Positions 32,565-41,494 of a DNA stretch of 64,000 nt are shown here, one piece after another (position 1 is the first letter of the stretch; each line of letters begins with the position of its first letter). The notes below the pieces were generated by a model that saw only the letters and a list, made by a program, of their open reading frames with translations, ran no database searches and was not told where the DNA came from. Position numbers and translations under genes: made by a program. The DNA comes from Microcaldota archaeon (GTDB lineage Archaea; Micrarchaeota; Micrarchaeia; Micrarchaeales; CABMGC01). Location of the stretch: contig JAKASP010000001.1 of the NCBI GenBank assembly GCA_021818995.1, forward strand, positions 93,381 to 157,380, in the 5' to 3' direction.

Positions 32565-33926
32565 CTACTTTCCGTAGAAGTAGTGTATCGACCTGCCGAG
32601 CGCAGCCTCCGCTGCCTCCTGCAGCGCCTCGCTGTACGTAGGATGCGGGTGTATCGAGTCTGCGATGTCCTCAAGTGTCGCGCCCATCTCTATCGCCACC
32701 ACAGCCTCCGCGATTATATCGCCTGCATCGTCAGATACTATCTCCACACCCTTCACTATATTGTCAACATCAGCGGCTATCTTCACGAAGCCGTTGGTCG
32801 CATTCAGGGCTATCGCCCTTCCCAGCGCTGTTAGCGGGAACTTTGTGACCTTTATTCCCTCTCCCTCGAGCGTGCCTGCTATCGCGATCTCGGGATCCGA
32901 GAAGATGACAGCTGGAACCACTAGGTTGTCGTAGCTCGCGTTCTGCCCTGCGGCAACCTCCGCAGCCACTATGCCCTGACGCATCGCCTTGTGCGCGAGC
33001 ATAGGCTCGCCTATCACGTCGCCTATCGCGAGTATGTTCGGATCTGTCGTCCTGAGCGCGTTGTCGACTTTGATGAACCCCCTATCGTCTAGCTTCGCCT
33101 CCGTGCTCCCTATCTCCAGGCCGTCTGTGAACGGCGAGAGGCCCACGGCCACGACTATCAGCTCCGCATCGATCTTCTCTCCGCTGCTGAGCGTGACAGA
33201 CGACGCGTCATGCGACGCCGGGGTCGCGCCGGTGTAGATCTTCACGCCCAGTTCCGCCATCTTCTTCTTCACGAGCTCTACGGCATCGCGGTCGAACTTG
33301 GAGAGCACATCAGACCTTGCGACTATGCTCACCTTTGTCCCGAACTTGGCGTACAGGGTGCCTATCTCGACCGAGACGTAGCCTGCGCCGATTATCGCCA
33401 TGCTCTTCGGTATGTGGTCGAGCATGAGCGCCTTCTTGTAGTCTATTATGTTGCCCCCGAACTCGAAGCCCTTCAGCACAGTTGGCTCTGAGCCAGTCGC
33501 TATTATCGCCTTCTTGAAGTCTATGCTCGATCCTCCGCCTATCTGCAGGGAGGTCGAGGACATGAAAACAGCTGTTCCCTTCACCACTTCAACGCCGTTG
33601 GACTTGCACAGGAAGGCGACGCCGTCCTCCAGCTTCTTCGACGCGTTCATGCGCCAGTTGTAGAGCTCGCTTCCGTTTATGCTCACGTTCCCCGCATGTA
33701 TGCCGAAGTTCTGCGCGTGCTGTATCTCGTAGAACATGTCCGCGACCTTGATCATCGTCTTCGAGGGTATGCAGGCGTAGTTTAGGCAGTGGCCGCCGAG
33801 CTTCTCCTTCTCGATCAGCGCCACGCTCTTGCCCAGCTGCGCAGCGTGTATCGCGGCGAAGTAGCCGCCCACTCCTCCGCCTATGACCGCTATGTCAACA
33901 GCTTCAGGAAGAGAGCCCATTACCAT
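32565..33926 (-). CDS. lpdA: Dihydrolipoyl dehydrogenase, E3
   Basis: 453 residues. FAD-binding GGGVGG (16-21); redox disulfide in GGHCLNYACIPSK (Cys47, Cys52); NAD-binding GAGYVSVEIG; FAD-contact ILAIGDV; C-terminal base HPHPTYSE with His428 and Glu433. Last gene of the E1alpha-E1beta-E2-E3 operon, reoxidising the lipoyl arm with NAD. It starts 2 bases after E2. Confidence 0.96.
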   Translation of the reverse strand: MVMGSLPEAVDIAVIGGGVGGYFAAIHAAQLGKSVALIEKEKLGGHCLNYACIPSKTMIKVADMFYEIQHAQNFGIHAGNVSINGSELYNWRMNASKKLEDGVAFLCKSNGVEVVKGTAVFMSSTSLQIGGGSSIDFKKAIIATGSEPTVLKGFEFGGNIIDYKKALMLDHIPKSMAIIGAGYVSVEIGTLYAKFGTKVSIVARSDVLSKFDRDAVELVKKKMAELGVKIYTGATPASHDASSVTLSSGEKIDAELIVVAVGLSPFTDGLEIGSTEAKLDDRGFIKVDNALRTTDPNILAIGDVIGEPMLAHKAMRQGIVAAEVAAGQNASYDNLVVPAVIFSDPEIAIAGTLEGEGIKVTKFPLTALGRAIALNATNGFVKIAADVDNIVKGVEIVSDDAGDIIAEAVVAIEMGATLEDIADSIHPHPTYSEALQEAAEAALGRSIHYFYGK

Positions 33927-33928
33927 TG

Positions 33929-35152
33929 CTAACCCAGCTTTTTGAGGAAGTCGCCGTCCTCCAGGTATTTCATTATCGCGTTCGCGAACTTCACAGCCTC
34001 TGCGCCGTCCACTACCCTGTGGTCGAAGCTGAGCGAGATCGGGAGCACCTTGCCTGCCGTCACCGCCCCACCCTTCACCACCGGCATGTCCTTTATCATG
34101 TGTATCCCGAGTATCGCCACCTCCGGGTAGTTTATCATCGGCACCGAGAGGAAGCCGCCGCCCAGGCTGCCTATGTTCGTGATCGTGAAGGTGCTGTCGC
34201 GCATCTCGTCTATGGTTATCGTCTCATCGAGTATCTTCTTGTGAAGCTCCTGCACCTCATTGGCTATGTCCATCACGCCCTTCTTGTCCGCGTTCTTTAT
34301 GACCACTACCTTGAGCCCGTCCTTCGCCTCTGCTGCGAACCCGATGTTGTAATACTTCTTTACTATTATCTCCTGCTTCTCGTGGTCGTAGCTAGCGTTG
34401 AAGTGCGGGTTCTCCTTGAGCGCCTGTATCACGGCCTTCGTTATGTACGGAAGGAATGTCAGCTTGACGCCCTGCTTCTCGGCGTCCGGCTTCTTAGCTG
34501 CCACTATGCCGACCAGCTGCGTCGCGTCGAGCATGTCCATGTGCACCGCCCTCGGTATCGTCCACGATAGTTCCATGTTCTTCGCTATCGCCTTCCTTGT
34601 CATAGACATCGGCTCCCTCGCCACCTCGCCGCCGTGCTGCTGCTCGAGCTCCTCGGAGAACTTCGGAAGCGGCCTTGACTGGAGTTCTGCTCCGTGCGCC
34701 ATTCCGCGAATATCATTCTCGAGTATGCGTCCGTTAGGGCCGGTTCCAGATATCTTGCTGAGATCAACGTTGAGGTCGTGTGCCAGTTTCCTGACAGACG
34801 GCGTGGCCATCGGCTCCTTTGCCGGAGGAACGGCCTTCTGCGGCTGCGCTATGGCTTGCTTCTGTACCGGTTTTGCTGTGGGCTGCGCCGCCTGCTGCGC
34901 GGGGGCCGCCTTGAGCTCATCCGGCGTCCCAATCTGCGCAACAAGATCTCCGACATGAACTGTCGTGTTCTCCTGCGCTGCTATCTTAAGAGTGCCTGAT
35001 ATCGGTGCTGGCACGTTGACCACTGCCTTGTCTGTCTCAACCTGAACCACAGACTGGTCCTCCTTCACCTGGTCCCCGTCCTTGACAAGCCACTTCCTGA
35101 TGTGGCCCTCGGTTATGCCTTCGCCGACGTCCACGAATCTTATCTCCTTCAT
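33929..35152 (-). CDS. Dihydrolipoyl acyltransferase, E2
   Basis: 407 residues. One lipoyl domain (1-75) with Lys42 in VETDKA, an Ala/Pro/Lys linker (82-113), a peripheral-subunit-binding domain (117-150) and the catalytic domain with His378 and Asp382 in SFDHRVVDG. It moves the acyl group from E1 to CoA; acetyl-, branched-chain or other acyl substrate cannot be told. The lipoate is supplied by LipA or LplA/B nearby. Confidence 0.95.
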   Translation of the reverse strand: MKEIRFVDVGEGITEGHIRKWLVKDGDQVKEDQSVVQVETDKAVVNVPAPISGTLKIAAQENTTVHVGDLVAQIGTPDELKAAPAQQAAQPTAKPVQKQAIAQPQKAVPPAKEPMATPSVRKLAHDLNVDLSKISGTGPNGRILENDIRGMAHGAELQSRPLPKFSEELEQQHGGEVAREPMSMTRKAIAKNMELSWTIPRAVHMDMLDATQLVGIVAAKKPDAEKQGVKLTFLPYITKAVIQALKENPHFNASYDHEKQEIIVKKYYNIGFAAEAKDGLKVVVIKNADKKGVMDIANEVQELHKKILDETITIDEMRDSTFTITNIGSLGGGFLSVPMINYPEVAILGIHMIKDMPVVKGGAVTAGKVLPISLSFDHRVVDGAEAVKFANAIMKYLEDGDFLKKLG

Positions 35153-35156
35153 TTGG

Positions 35157-36131
35157 TCATTCCTTCATTATCTTGTCGATCGCTTCCGCGACCTTCTTCT
35201 CTGTCGGAACATAAAACCTTTCGTATCCAGGGTCAGGATATGGGAAACTTGGCGATGCCACGCGCATTATCGGGGCCTCGAGGTCATATATCGCCTTCTC
35301 TGCCACCCTCGCCGCTATCTCGGCTCCCACGCCGAAGCTGAGCGGCGCCTCGTGGACTATCAGAAGCCTTGTCGTCTTCTTCACGCTCGCGAGTATCGTT
35401 GCCTCGTCCAGAGGGTTTATCGTGCGCAGGTCTATTATCTCGGCGTCGGTCTTCTTGCTCTCGATCACGTTCTTGACTACCGGCACCATCGTGCCGTAGG
35501 TGACGATCGTCAGCTTGCCTCCCTCCTTCACCACGTTCGCCTTGCCTATGGGCACATCGTAAGCGCCATCGGGCACCTCCTCCTTGAAGAGCCTGTATAG
35601 TTTGGTTGGCTCAAGGAAGAGCACTGGATCCTCGAGCTTCGAGGCCGCGATCAGCAGGCCTTTCGCATCGTACGGCCCAGATGGCTCGACGACTATGAGC
35701 CCGCCGATATGCGCGTAGAGCGCCTCGGGGCTCTCGGAGTGGTGCTCCAGCGCCCTCACCCCGCCGCTGACCGGTGTCCTGACGATCATGGGAATCTTGA
35801 GCGTGGACCTTGTCCTCATCCTGTACCTAGCCGCGTGGCTGACCAGCTGGTCAAAGCCAAGGTACATGAAGCCAGCGAACTGTATCTCGGGTATGGGATG
35901 CATGCCGGCCATGGCCATGCCTATTGATGCGCCTATTATCCCTGATTCCGCGAGCGGAGTGTCCATCACCCTGTCCTCGCCGAACTTCGCCTGCAGGCCG
36001 TCGGTCACCCTGAAGACGCCGCCGTCCTTGCCTATGTCCTCTCCGAGCAGCACGCTCTTGCTGTCCTGCTTGAGTATCGTTGCCAGTGCGTCGTTCAGCG
36101 CCGATACCATGTTCATCTGCATAATCGTCAT
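35157..36131 (-). CDS. 2-oxoacid dehydrogenase E1 beta subunit
   Basis: 324 residues. GEDIGKDGGVFRVTDGL, TPLAESGIIGASIGMAMAG and the C-terminal transketolase domain (VLFLEPTKLYR, VTYGTMV) are typical. With E1alpha it decarboxylates 2-oxoacids using thiamine diphosphate. Stops 5 bases before E2 and starts just after the E1alpha stop. Confidence 0.95.
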   Translation of the reverse strand: MTIMQMNMVSALNDALATILKQDSKSVLLGEDIGKDGGVFRVTDGLQAKFGEDRVMDTPLAESGIIGASIGMAMAGMHPIPEIQFAGFMYLGFDQLVSHAARYRMRTRSTLKIPMIVRTPVSGGVRALEHHSESPEALYAHIGGLIVVEPSGPYDAKGLLIAASKLEDPVLFLEPTKLYRLFKEEVPDGAYDVPIGKANVVKEGGKLTIVTYGTMVPVVKNVIESKKTDAEIIDLRTINPLDEATILASVKKTTRLLIVHEAPLSFGVGAEIAARVAEKAIYDLEAPIMRVASPSFPYPDPGYERFYVPTEKKVAEAIDKIMKE

Positions 36132-37205
36132 CTATTGCCAGAAGTCCGCAGCAACTCCCGCGTCGAGCTCCTCCTTAAGCGTCTCTGGAATGAAGCTGTA
36201 TACGTTCTCGAACATGCTCTTTGGATCCGGCTTGAACTGCTCGGCCTTCTCTACAGCTGCGTCTATGAGCTTGAGCTGCTCGTCAGCGGTCTGCTTCTCC
36301 ATCTCGTCGTTCCAGAATCCCTTCTTCGTGAGGTACGCCTTCACCCTTGCTATCGGGTCCTTGAGCTTCCATGCCGCTACCTCCTCGTCGCTCCTGTACT
36401 TCGTAGGGTCGTCCGCGGTCGTGTGCATGCTCATCCTGTAGGTCACGCACTCTATCAGCGTCGGTCCAATCTTGGCATTAGCTATTGCCTCGCTAGTGGC
36501 CTTGTATACCGCAATCAGGTCGTTGCCGTCAACCTGCACGCCCTTTATCCCAGCAGCTATGGCCTTCTGTGCGAGCGTCTGCGCTGCGGTCTGCTTGCTC
36601 CTCGGCACAGAGATCGCCCACTGGTTGTTCTCTATTATCACGACCACCGGCGCCTTCCAGACTCCTGCGAAGTTTAGAGCTTCGTAGAAGTCGCCCTCCG
36701 ATGTTCCGCCATCGCCAACGTACGTGACAACAGCAGCGTCCTTGTTCATGTGCTTGAGCGCGAACGCGATTCCGGTCGCGTGCGGCAGCTGCGTTGCCAC
36801 CGGAACGCAGACCGCTGTGCCGTTGAAGTTCTCCGGTATCTTGCCGCCGTCCTCGTATCCCTTCCAGTAGATGAAGAAGTTGTCGAGCGGAAAGTTCCTG
36901 ACTAGGAAGACGCCGTGCTGCCTGAAGTTAGGCACAAAGACGTCCTGGTTCCTGAGCGCGAACGCGCTCCCTATCTGCGTAGCCTCCTCGCCGATGAGCG
37001 GGGCGTATGTTGCTGCCCTTCCCTGCCTCTGCAGGCTGAGCATCTTAGCGTCAAGCGCGCGCGCGAAGAGCATGTACTTGTACATCTCCACGATCTTCTG
37101 GTCGGTAAGGTCCTTTGGGAAGTTCGCCTGGTCGACGTTCCCCTGCTCGTCCATAACCTGCAGGTTGTCTATCGCTCCCTCGAACACTCTCTTTATCAGA
37201 AACAC
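36132..37205 (-). CDS. 2-oxoacid dehydrogenase E1 alpha subunit
   Basis: 357 residues from GTG 37205. The thiamine diphosphate motif runs from GDG (164-166) to NNQ (193-195), in VGDGGTSEGDFYEALNFAG...ENNQWAIS. The phosphorylation loop-like end (YRSDEEV) is normal. First gene of the operon; a TATA-like ATATCTCTTTTATTG lies upstream on the minus strand. The divergent prenyl synthase gene starts 72 bases away. Confidence 0.95.
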   Translation of the reverse strand: MFLIKRVFEGAIDNLQVMDEQGNVDQANFPKDLTDQKIVEMYKYMLFARALDAKMLSLQRQGRAATYAPLIGEEATQIGSAFALRNQDVFVPNFRQHGVFLVRNFPLDNFFIYWKGYEDGGKIPENFNGTAVCVPVATQLPHATGIAFALKHMNKDAAVVTYVGDGGTSEGDFYEALNFAGVWKAPVVVIIENNQWAISVPRSKQTAAQTLAQKAIAAGIKGVQVDGNDLIAVYKATSEAIANAKIGPTLIECVTYRMSMHTTADDPTKYRSDEEVAAWKLKDPIARVKAYLTKKGFWNDEMEKQTADEQLKLIDAAVEKAEQFKPDPKSMFENVYSFIPETLKEELDAGVAADFWQ

Positions 37206-37277
37206 ACCCCATTACACGTTGCAATAAAAGAGATATATTCGTTTCCGTGGACAACATACCTTATTGGAGGCAGTGCG

Positions 37278-38237
37278 GTGAGGGGGATTGCGCTTGTAAG
37301 GGGCAGCGGAGGTTACACGCTCCAGCTTGAGAAGGCGCGCTTGCAGGCACACAGCTTTTCATTCTCGTCCTCTCTGCCGCTCGCGAACTCTGTGAGAAAG
37401 GGGATAGGCAGGGTGCTTTCCAGGCTCTCCTCTTTCGGATACTCGGATTTCTCGGAGAAGGAGCTCTTCATTCCAGCGGTCTACACGCTTCGCAAGCCTG
37501 GAAAGATGCTCAGGCCAGCACTGGTCTTCCTCGGAGCGCGCATAATCGGCAGGGAAACTAACGATTTCGTCGATATGGCCGCGGCCGCTGAGCTGCTGCA
37601 TACGGCCTCGCTTGTCCATGATGACATAATCGACAGGGACACGGTAAGGAGGGGCATGCCTGCCCTTCATTCGAGGTACGGGCACGAGACAGCGCTGCTT
37701 GCTGGCGACGCGCTGATCGCAAAGGCGGTGTCGCTCGCCGCAAAGTATGGGCCGAGGGTCGTCAAGACAGTCGCTGACGCATCGCTCGACATGTGCGCGG
37801 GCGAGCTGATCGACTACACGTTCCAGAGAGAGCAGAGGATGCCAAGCGTGAGGGAGTATCTGAGGATCGCGCGTCTGAAGAACGGGGTGTTCATGGGCAC
37901 GTGCTCAAGTGTCGCTGCTACATACGCGCGAAGCAGGAAGGCGAGCAAGCTCTACGCTTTCGGGCTCAACCTCGGCGTCGCCTTCCAGATAAGGGACGAC
38001 ATAATAGAGATGATCGATATGGGAGAACGCGTCAGGAATGGAGGCGCGGCGAAGCGCTCGCCGAATCTTGTCAGCATATTCGAGCGCCAGTTCGGGATAG
38101 GGACTGAGGAGGCGCTGGGCAAAGCCGTAGGGCTCAACAACTATTTCGCTGACAGGGCGCTGGGCTTCGTGAAAGGCGAAAAAGCTGGAGCTGAGCTCGC
38201 TTCTTACATCGACTTCGTCAGGATAAGGAATCAATAG
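37278..38237 (+). CDS. Trans-polyprenyl diphosphate synthase
   Basis: 319 residues from GTG 37278 (GGAGG 7 bases upstream). KPGKMLRP (73-80), first Asp motif DDIID (115-119) and second Asp motif FQIRDDIIE. The residue five before the first motif is Ala110, not a bulky aromatic, so the product is longer than FPP. It could be GGPP for lipids or a longer quinone tail; the convergent MenA/UbiE genes favour the second but do not prove it. Confidence 0.88.
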   Translation: MRGIALVRGSGGYTLQLEKARLQAHSFSFSSSLPLANSVRKGIGRVLSRLSSFGYSDFSEKELFIPAVYTLRKPGKMLRPALVFLGARIIGRETNDFVDMAAAAELLHTASLVHDDIIDRDTVRRGMPALHSRYGHETALLAGDALIAKAVSLAAKYGPRVVKTVADASLDMCAGELIDYTFQREQRMPSVREYLRIARLKNGVFMGTCSSVAATYARSRKASKLYAFGLNLGVAFQIRDDIIEMIDMGERVRNGGAAKRSPNLVSIFERQFGIGTEEALGKAVGLNNYFADRALGFVKGEKAGAELASYIDFVRIRNQ

Positions 38238-38921
38238 TTACTTCTCTGCCACAAGCAGGTAAGCAATGCCAGAAGGCAGGGACCTTATCCTTATCCTCTT
38301 GAACCCGGTCGCCTTCGCGCTCTTGACCAGCGCGTGCTTGTCGAACTCGCTTATGCTTTCAACCAGCCAGGTGTAAGCCCTGTCAGAAAAGATGCTCGCG
38401 AACCTTATGAAATACGAGTAGAGATGGAACTTGGTCCTCTGCCACGGGTCGTCCGGCATCGCCATCTCCAGTATCACGAGCCTGCCTCCGTGCTTGAGTA
38501 TCCTGTGCGACTCTGCGAGGAACCTCTCCACGCTGTCGAAGTTCCTGAGCGAGAAGCCGGTTGTTATCACGTCGAACGTTCCGCCCTTGAACCCTGTCTT
38601 GAGCGAATCTCCGATCCTGAAGTCTATCTTCCTTCCAGAATCCCTTGCCTTCCCAACTGCAAGGTCGAGCATCTCCTTTACGAAGTCTGTTCCAATTATC
38701 CTGACGCTCTTGCCCCTGGCTTTTGCCAGGTCATACACTGCGAACGCGAGGTCGCCGGTCCCAGTGGCCGAGTCAAGGACTGTGAAGCTTCTCTTGTTCA
38801 GCATCGCCTCCCTTGCCGCCTCTTCTCTCCACTTCCTGTCCACTCCCATGCTGAGGAAGTGGTTCATGAAGTCATACTTGCCAGCGATCCTTACGAACCT
38901 CTCCTTCACCTCCCTGCTCAT
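38238..38921 (-). CDS. UbiE/MenG-type quinone C-methyltransferase
   Basis: 227 residues. KYDFMNHFLSMGVDRKWR (15-32) is the UbiE/COQ5 signature, followed by the SAM site LDSATGTGDLAF (49-60), GFSLRNF and ILEMAMP. It methylates the quinone ring after prenylation. It starts on the last base of the CPBP stop (TGATG), so the three are one operon. No headgroup synthesis genes lie in the window. Confidence 0.9.
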   Translation of the reverse strand: MSREVKERFVRIAGKYDFMNHFLSMGVDRKWREEAAREAMLNKRSFTVLDSATGTGDLAFAVYDLAKARGKSVRIIGTDFVKEMLDLAVGKARDSGRKIDFRIGDSLKTGFKGGTFDVITTGFSLRNFDSVERFLAESHRILKHGGRLVILEMAMPDDPWQRTKFHLYSYFIRFASIFSDRAYTWLVESISEFDKHALVKSAKATGFKRIRIRSLPSGIAYLLVAEK

Positions 38922-39541
38922 CAGACCACCGGAATGAAGATGACAATCGCCTCTATCCAGAGCACGTGCGTGACTATCGAGGCTAGCACGCCCGCCTTGT
39001 GGGCCACGATACCGGCTACAAGGCCAACGACGAGCGCAGCAACAACGAGTATCGGGTTCAGGGTGGAGATGTGCACGAAGGCATAGTATGCTGTTGACGC
39101 GATCCACGGCGCCTTTGCAAACCTCTCGAGATTTGCCTCGGCGTAGCCCTGCACTCCGCCTCGCCAGTAGATCTCCTCGAAGATTCCGATCACGGCCAGG
39201 AGGATTATGGTGAGCGTGCCCTTGCCCTGCGTGCCGTAGATCGAGGCGTACACGTTCGAGACGTACGAGCCCAGGCCGAGCGCGGTTGTAAGCATGCCGC
39301 CAGCCACGAAGATCAGGTAGAGCACTATGGCAGAGGCGGCCCCGAAGGCAAGGACAGCTAGCTTGCTGCTGCCCCGCGTCCACCTCACGTTCTTCCTGTA
39401 GAACAGAAGTGTAAGCGCGGCAAGAATCGCGGTAGACACCGCGAGCGCGAAGATGAACTCGCTCTGCAGCACCACGAAGGAGATCGGCCAGAGTACGAGC
39501 GGAAGGCCAAGGTACACTATATCCAGAAGGCTTAGCTTCAT
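38921..39541 (-). CDS. CPBP-family intramembrane metalloprotease
   Basis: 206 residues, about seven hydrophobic helices. Active-site motifs: EEIYWRG with Glu122, Glu123, Arg127; FVHIS with His157; and His192 (THVLW). The family includes CAAX prenyl proteases and bacteriocin-self-immunity proteins. Its place between a prenyltransferase and a methyltransferase is unusual; the role is unknown. Confidence 0.85.
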   Translation of the reverse strand: MKLSLLDIVYLGLPLVLWPISFVVLQSEFIFALAVSTAILAALTLLFYRKNVRWTRGSSKLAVLAFGAASAIVLYLIFVAGGMLTTALGLGSYVSNVYASIYGTQGKGTLTIILLAVIGIFEEIYWRGGVQGYAEANLERFAKAPWIASTAYYAFVHISTLNPILVVAALVVGLVAGIVAHKAGVLASIVTHVLWIEAIVIFIPVV

Positions 39542-39549
39542 TCCAACAC

Positions 39550-40443
39550 TCAGAGGCTGTACGCCACGACCAGGATAAGCAGGTAGACGAATATGTTTGC
39601 TACGTTCGTTGCCATAAACCTCTCATAGCTCTGCGGGTTCCTGTAGTGGAGCATGCCGACTGCCACGTAGCTCGCTGCAGGCAGGGTCAGCAGCGCGAGC
39701 AGGAAGAACGGATTGAGCAGAGACCTCGCCACTCCGAATATCACGAGCGCGTACGTTACAGCCATAAGGCTCATGTAATACGCGGAGAGCTTCCTGTTGT
39801 TGTTCAGTATGATGACCGCGTGCCTCCTGCCGAACTTCTTGTCTATCTCTGCATCCGGCACCTCGTTCGCCAGGAGGGCTATGCCCCCGAGCATCCCCGC
39901 GGGTATTATTGTGAGAAGCGCTGGAGCGATTCCAGAGAAGGAGCCGTGAGCGACCACGTAGCTGCCAACTCCCACCAGCGCGAACGCGAACATCACGAAA
40001 GGCTCCGGAAGGAGGGGGAACTTGGTAATGTACTTAGTATATGCGAAGATCGCCACTGCCCCTACGGCGATCAGCACGAAGATCCACAGGCTTACCGCGA
40101 ATGCGAGGTAGAGGCCTATGAGTCCACCGATGACCGCTGATGCGACCGCCATGTAGAGAACGTGCCTGTGCTTTACCGCACCGCTTGAGACGAGCCTGCT
40201 GCCACCGCTGAATCTGGTCTTCGTGCTCTCCTTGTCTATGCCCGATGAGTAATCGTGGTAGTCGTTGACCAGGTTCACTGACATCTGCGCCAGCACAGCG
40301 CCAACGACAACCAGGAAGGAGTTGGCGTAGCTTATCGTGCCGTAGCTTGCCGCAGCAGCTATTCCGACAAGCGATATGAAGAACGCGAGCAGGAGCGTGG
40401 GCTCGAGCGCCTCGGATACGTAGTCCTGGAACCTCGGTTTCAT
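39550..40443 (-). CDS. UbiA-superfamily prenyltransferase, MenA-like
   Basis: 297 residues from ATG 40443, about nine helices. First Asp-rich motif NLVNDYHDYSSGID (57-70), second NEVPDAEIDKKFGRR. SGGSRLVSSG is as in MenA (1,4-dihydroxy-2-naphthoate prenyltransferase). It would attach the polyprenyl tail to a quinone precursor. First gene of the MenA-CPBP-UbiE operon; tRNA-Ala lies just upstream. Confidence 0.87.
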   Translation of the reverse strand: MKPRFQDYVSEALEPTLLLAFFISLVGIAAAASYGTISYANSFLVVVGAVLAQMSVNLVNDYHDYSSGIDKESTKTRFSGGSRLVSSGAVKHRHVLYMAVASAVIGGLIGLYLAFAVSLWIFVLIAVGAVAIFAYTKYITKFPLLPEPFVMFAFALVGVGSYVVAHGSFSGIAPALLTIIPAGMLGGIALLANEVPDAEIDKKFGRRHAVIILNNNRKLSAYYMSLMAVTYALVIFGVARSLLNPFFLLALLTLPAASYVAVGMLHYRNPQSYERFMATNVANIFVYLLILVVAYSL

Positions 40444-40488
40444 GCTCTTAACTATCAACCCACGTTTATATTGGTTTTGAAGAATGAG

Positions 40489-40560
40489 TGGACCCTGCGG
40501 GATTCGCACCCGCGACCTTTTCGTTGCGAACGAAACGCGCTACTGCTGCGCTAAGGGCCC
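40489..40560 (-). tRNA. tRNA-Ala (anticodon CGC)
   Basis: The acceptor GGGCCCT pairs with AGGGTCC (40554-40560 with 40490-40496), with the G3:U70 pair that marks tRNA-Ala. The anticodon stem TTTCG/CGAAA holds TTCGCAA, anticodon CGC. No intron, no encoded CCA. Confidence 0.93.
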
Positions 40561-40598
40561 ATACGTTAAATCCGTCGCTGCAGTATTTATCCTTTACC

Positions 40599-41417
40599 TT
40601 ATCTCTTCTGCGCCAGGAGGATGCCGGCAGCCCCGTTCAGGTAATCCTTGACCTTGTCCAGGTTCATGACGTCGTTTCCGTACTCCTCGCCCAGCTTGTC
40701 GCGGAGGCCTCCCTCTGCGTCTATCGAGAAATCAGTGCTGCCGAGGGCTCCCCTCAGCCACAGAGTCTTCTCCTTGACGTTCGACCCGGTAAACCCGCCT
40801 GCGATCACCATCCTGGAGCGCACGCCTCCGTTTCTGAAGGTTTCGTACGTCGAGACTACGCCTTCCTGATCAAACTCTACTCCCTTGCCGTGCGATGAGT
40901 CGAGCAGTATGTAGTCTACATCCTTGTACTCTTTGGCCAGTTTTTCCGCGACCTGCGCATCTGTCATCTCGCCGGTCACGGCCTTGGACATCTGGAGCGT
41001 TATCTTCATCCCGTGGAACCTGTTCTTGAGCTCCCACATCTGGTGCTCCGTGGGCCAGACCCTGTTTATCTGTATGCCGCCGACCAGGTCAGCCTTGTAG
41101 ATGCCATCATACTTCAACAGGGCCGTCAGCTCATCCACCAGTCTCTCTGGCTCCTTGGTGTAGTAGTGTATTGTCGGGAACGTGTCCCTCCTCACAGCGC
41201 TGAGTATAGGAGCAAGCATGTCCATGTGCGGCACTCTCCTGTTCCCCTCGCTGAACCCGTACTTCAGGCTCTTGTACGACGCCTGGAGGCCGATCATCGG
41301 CACGTGCTCGCTTCCCATCGAGAAGCCGGCGTTGCGCGCTAGAGAGGCCACGCTCTTCGCCTCCTCCACTGATGCGACGCCGCTCACCCCAACATAGTTC
41401 TTGCTGGTTTGCGGCAT
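40599..41417 (-). CDS. TIM-barrel protein resembling phosphoribosylanthranilate isomerase
   Basis: 272 residues. Beta/alpha-barrel pattern with end motifs VDYILLDSSHGKGVEFD, MVIAGGFTGSNV and FSIDAEGGLRDK, similar in order to TrpF (LLDS, GG-phosphate loop, D-x-SSG-x-E). No other tryptophan genes are nearby and the catalytic Cys at the N-terminus is not clear. It may be an orphan barrel with another substrate. Confidence 0.5.
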   Translation of the reverse strand: MPQTSKNYVGVSGVASVEEAKSVASLARNAGFSMGSEHVPMIGLQASYKSLKYGFSEGNRRVPHMDMLAPILSAVRRDTFPTIHYYTKEPERLVDELTALLKYDGIYKADLVGGIQINRVWPTEHQMWELKNRFHGMKITLQMSKAVTGEMTDAQVAEKLAKEYKDVDYILLDSSHGKGVEFDQEGVVSTYETFRNGGVRSRMVIAGGFTGSNVKEKTLWLRGALGSTDFSIDAEGGLRDKLGEEYGNDVMNLDKVKDYLNGAAGILLAQKR

Positions 41418-41494
41418 ATCCCAACACCCGTTTTGCAGCGTATAAGGAGTGCTTTATGCTATTTAAGCTTGCTTATTTTATTAGATGTGTTTGC

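Noticed and set aside
36915-37277. Upstream extension of the prenyl synthase
   Set aside because: It overlaps E1alpha on the other strand; GGAGG before GTG 37278 fixes the start.
38922-39383. Upstream extension of the UbiE-like gene
   Set aside because: It lies on the coding strand of the CPBP gene in another frame, with no homologous content; ATG 38921 starts the UbiE signature.
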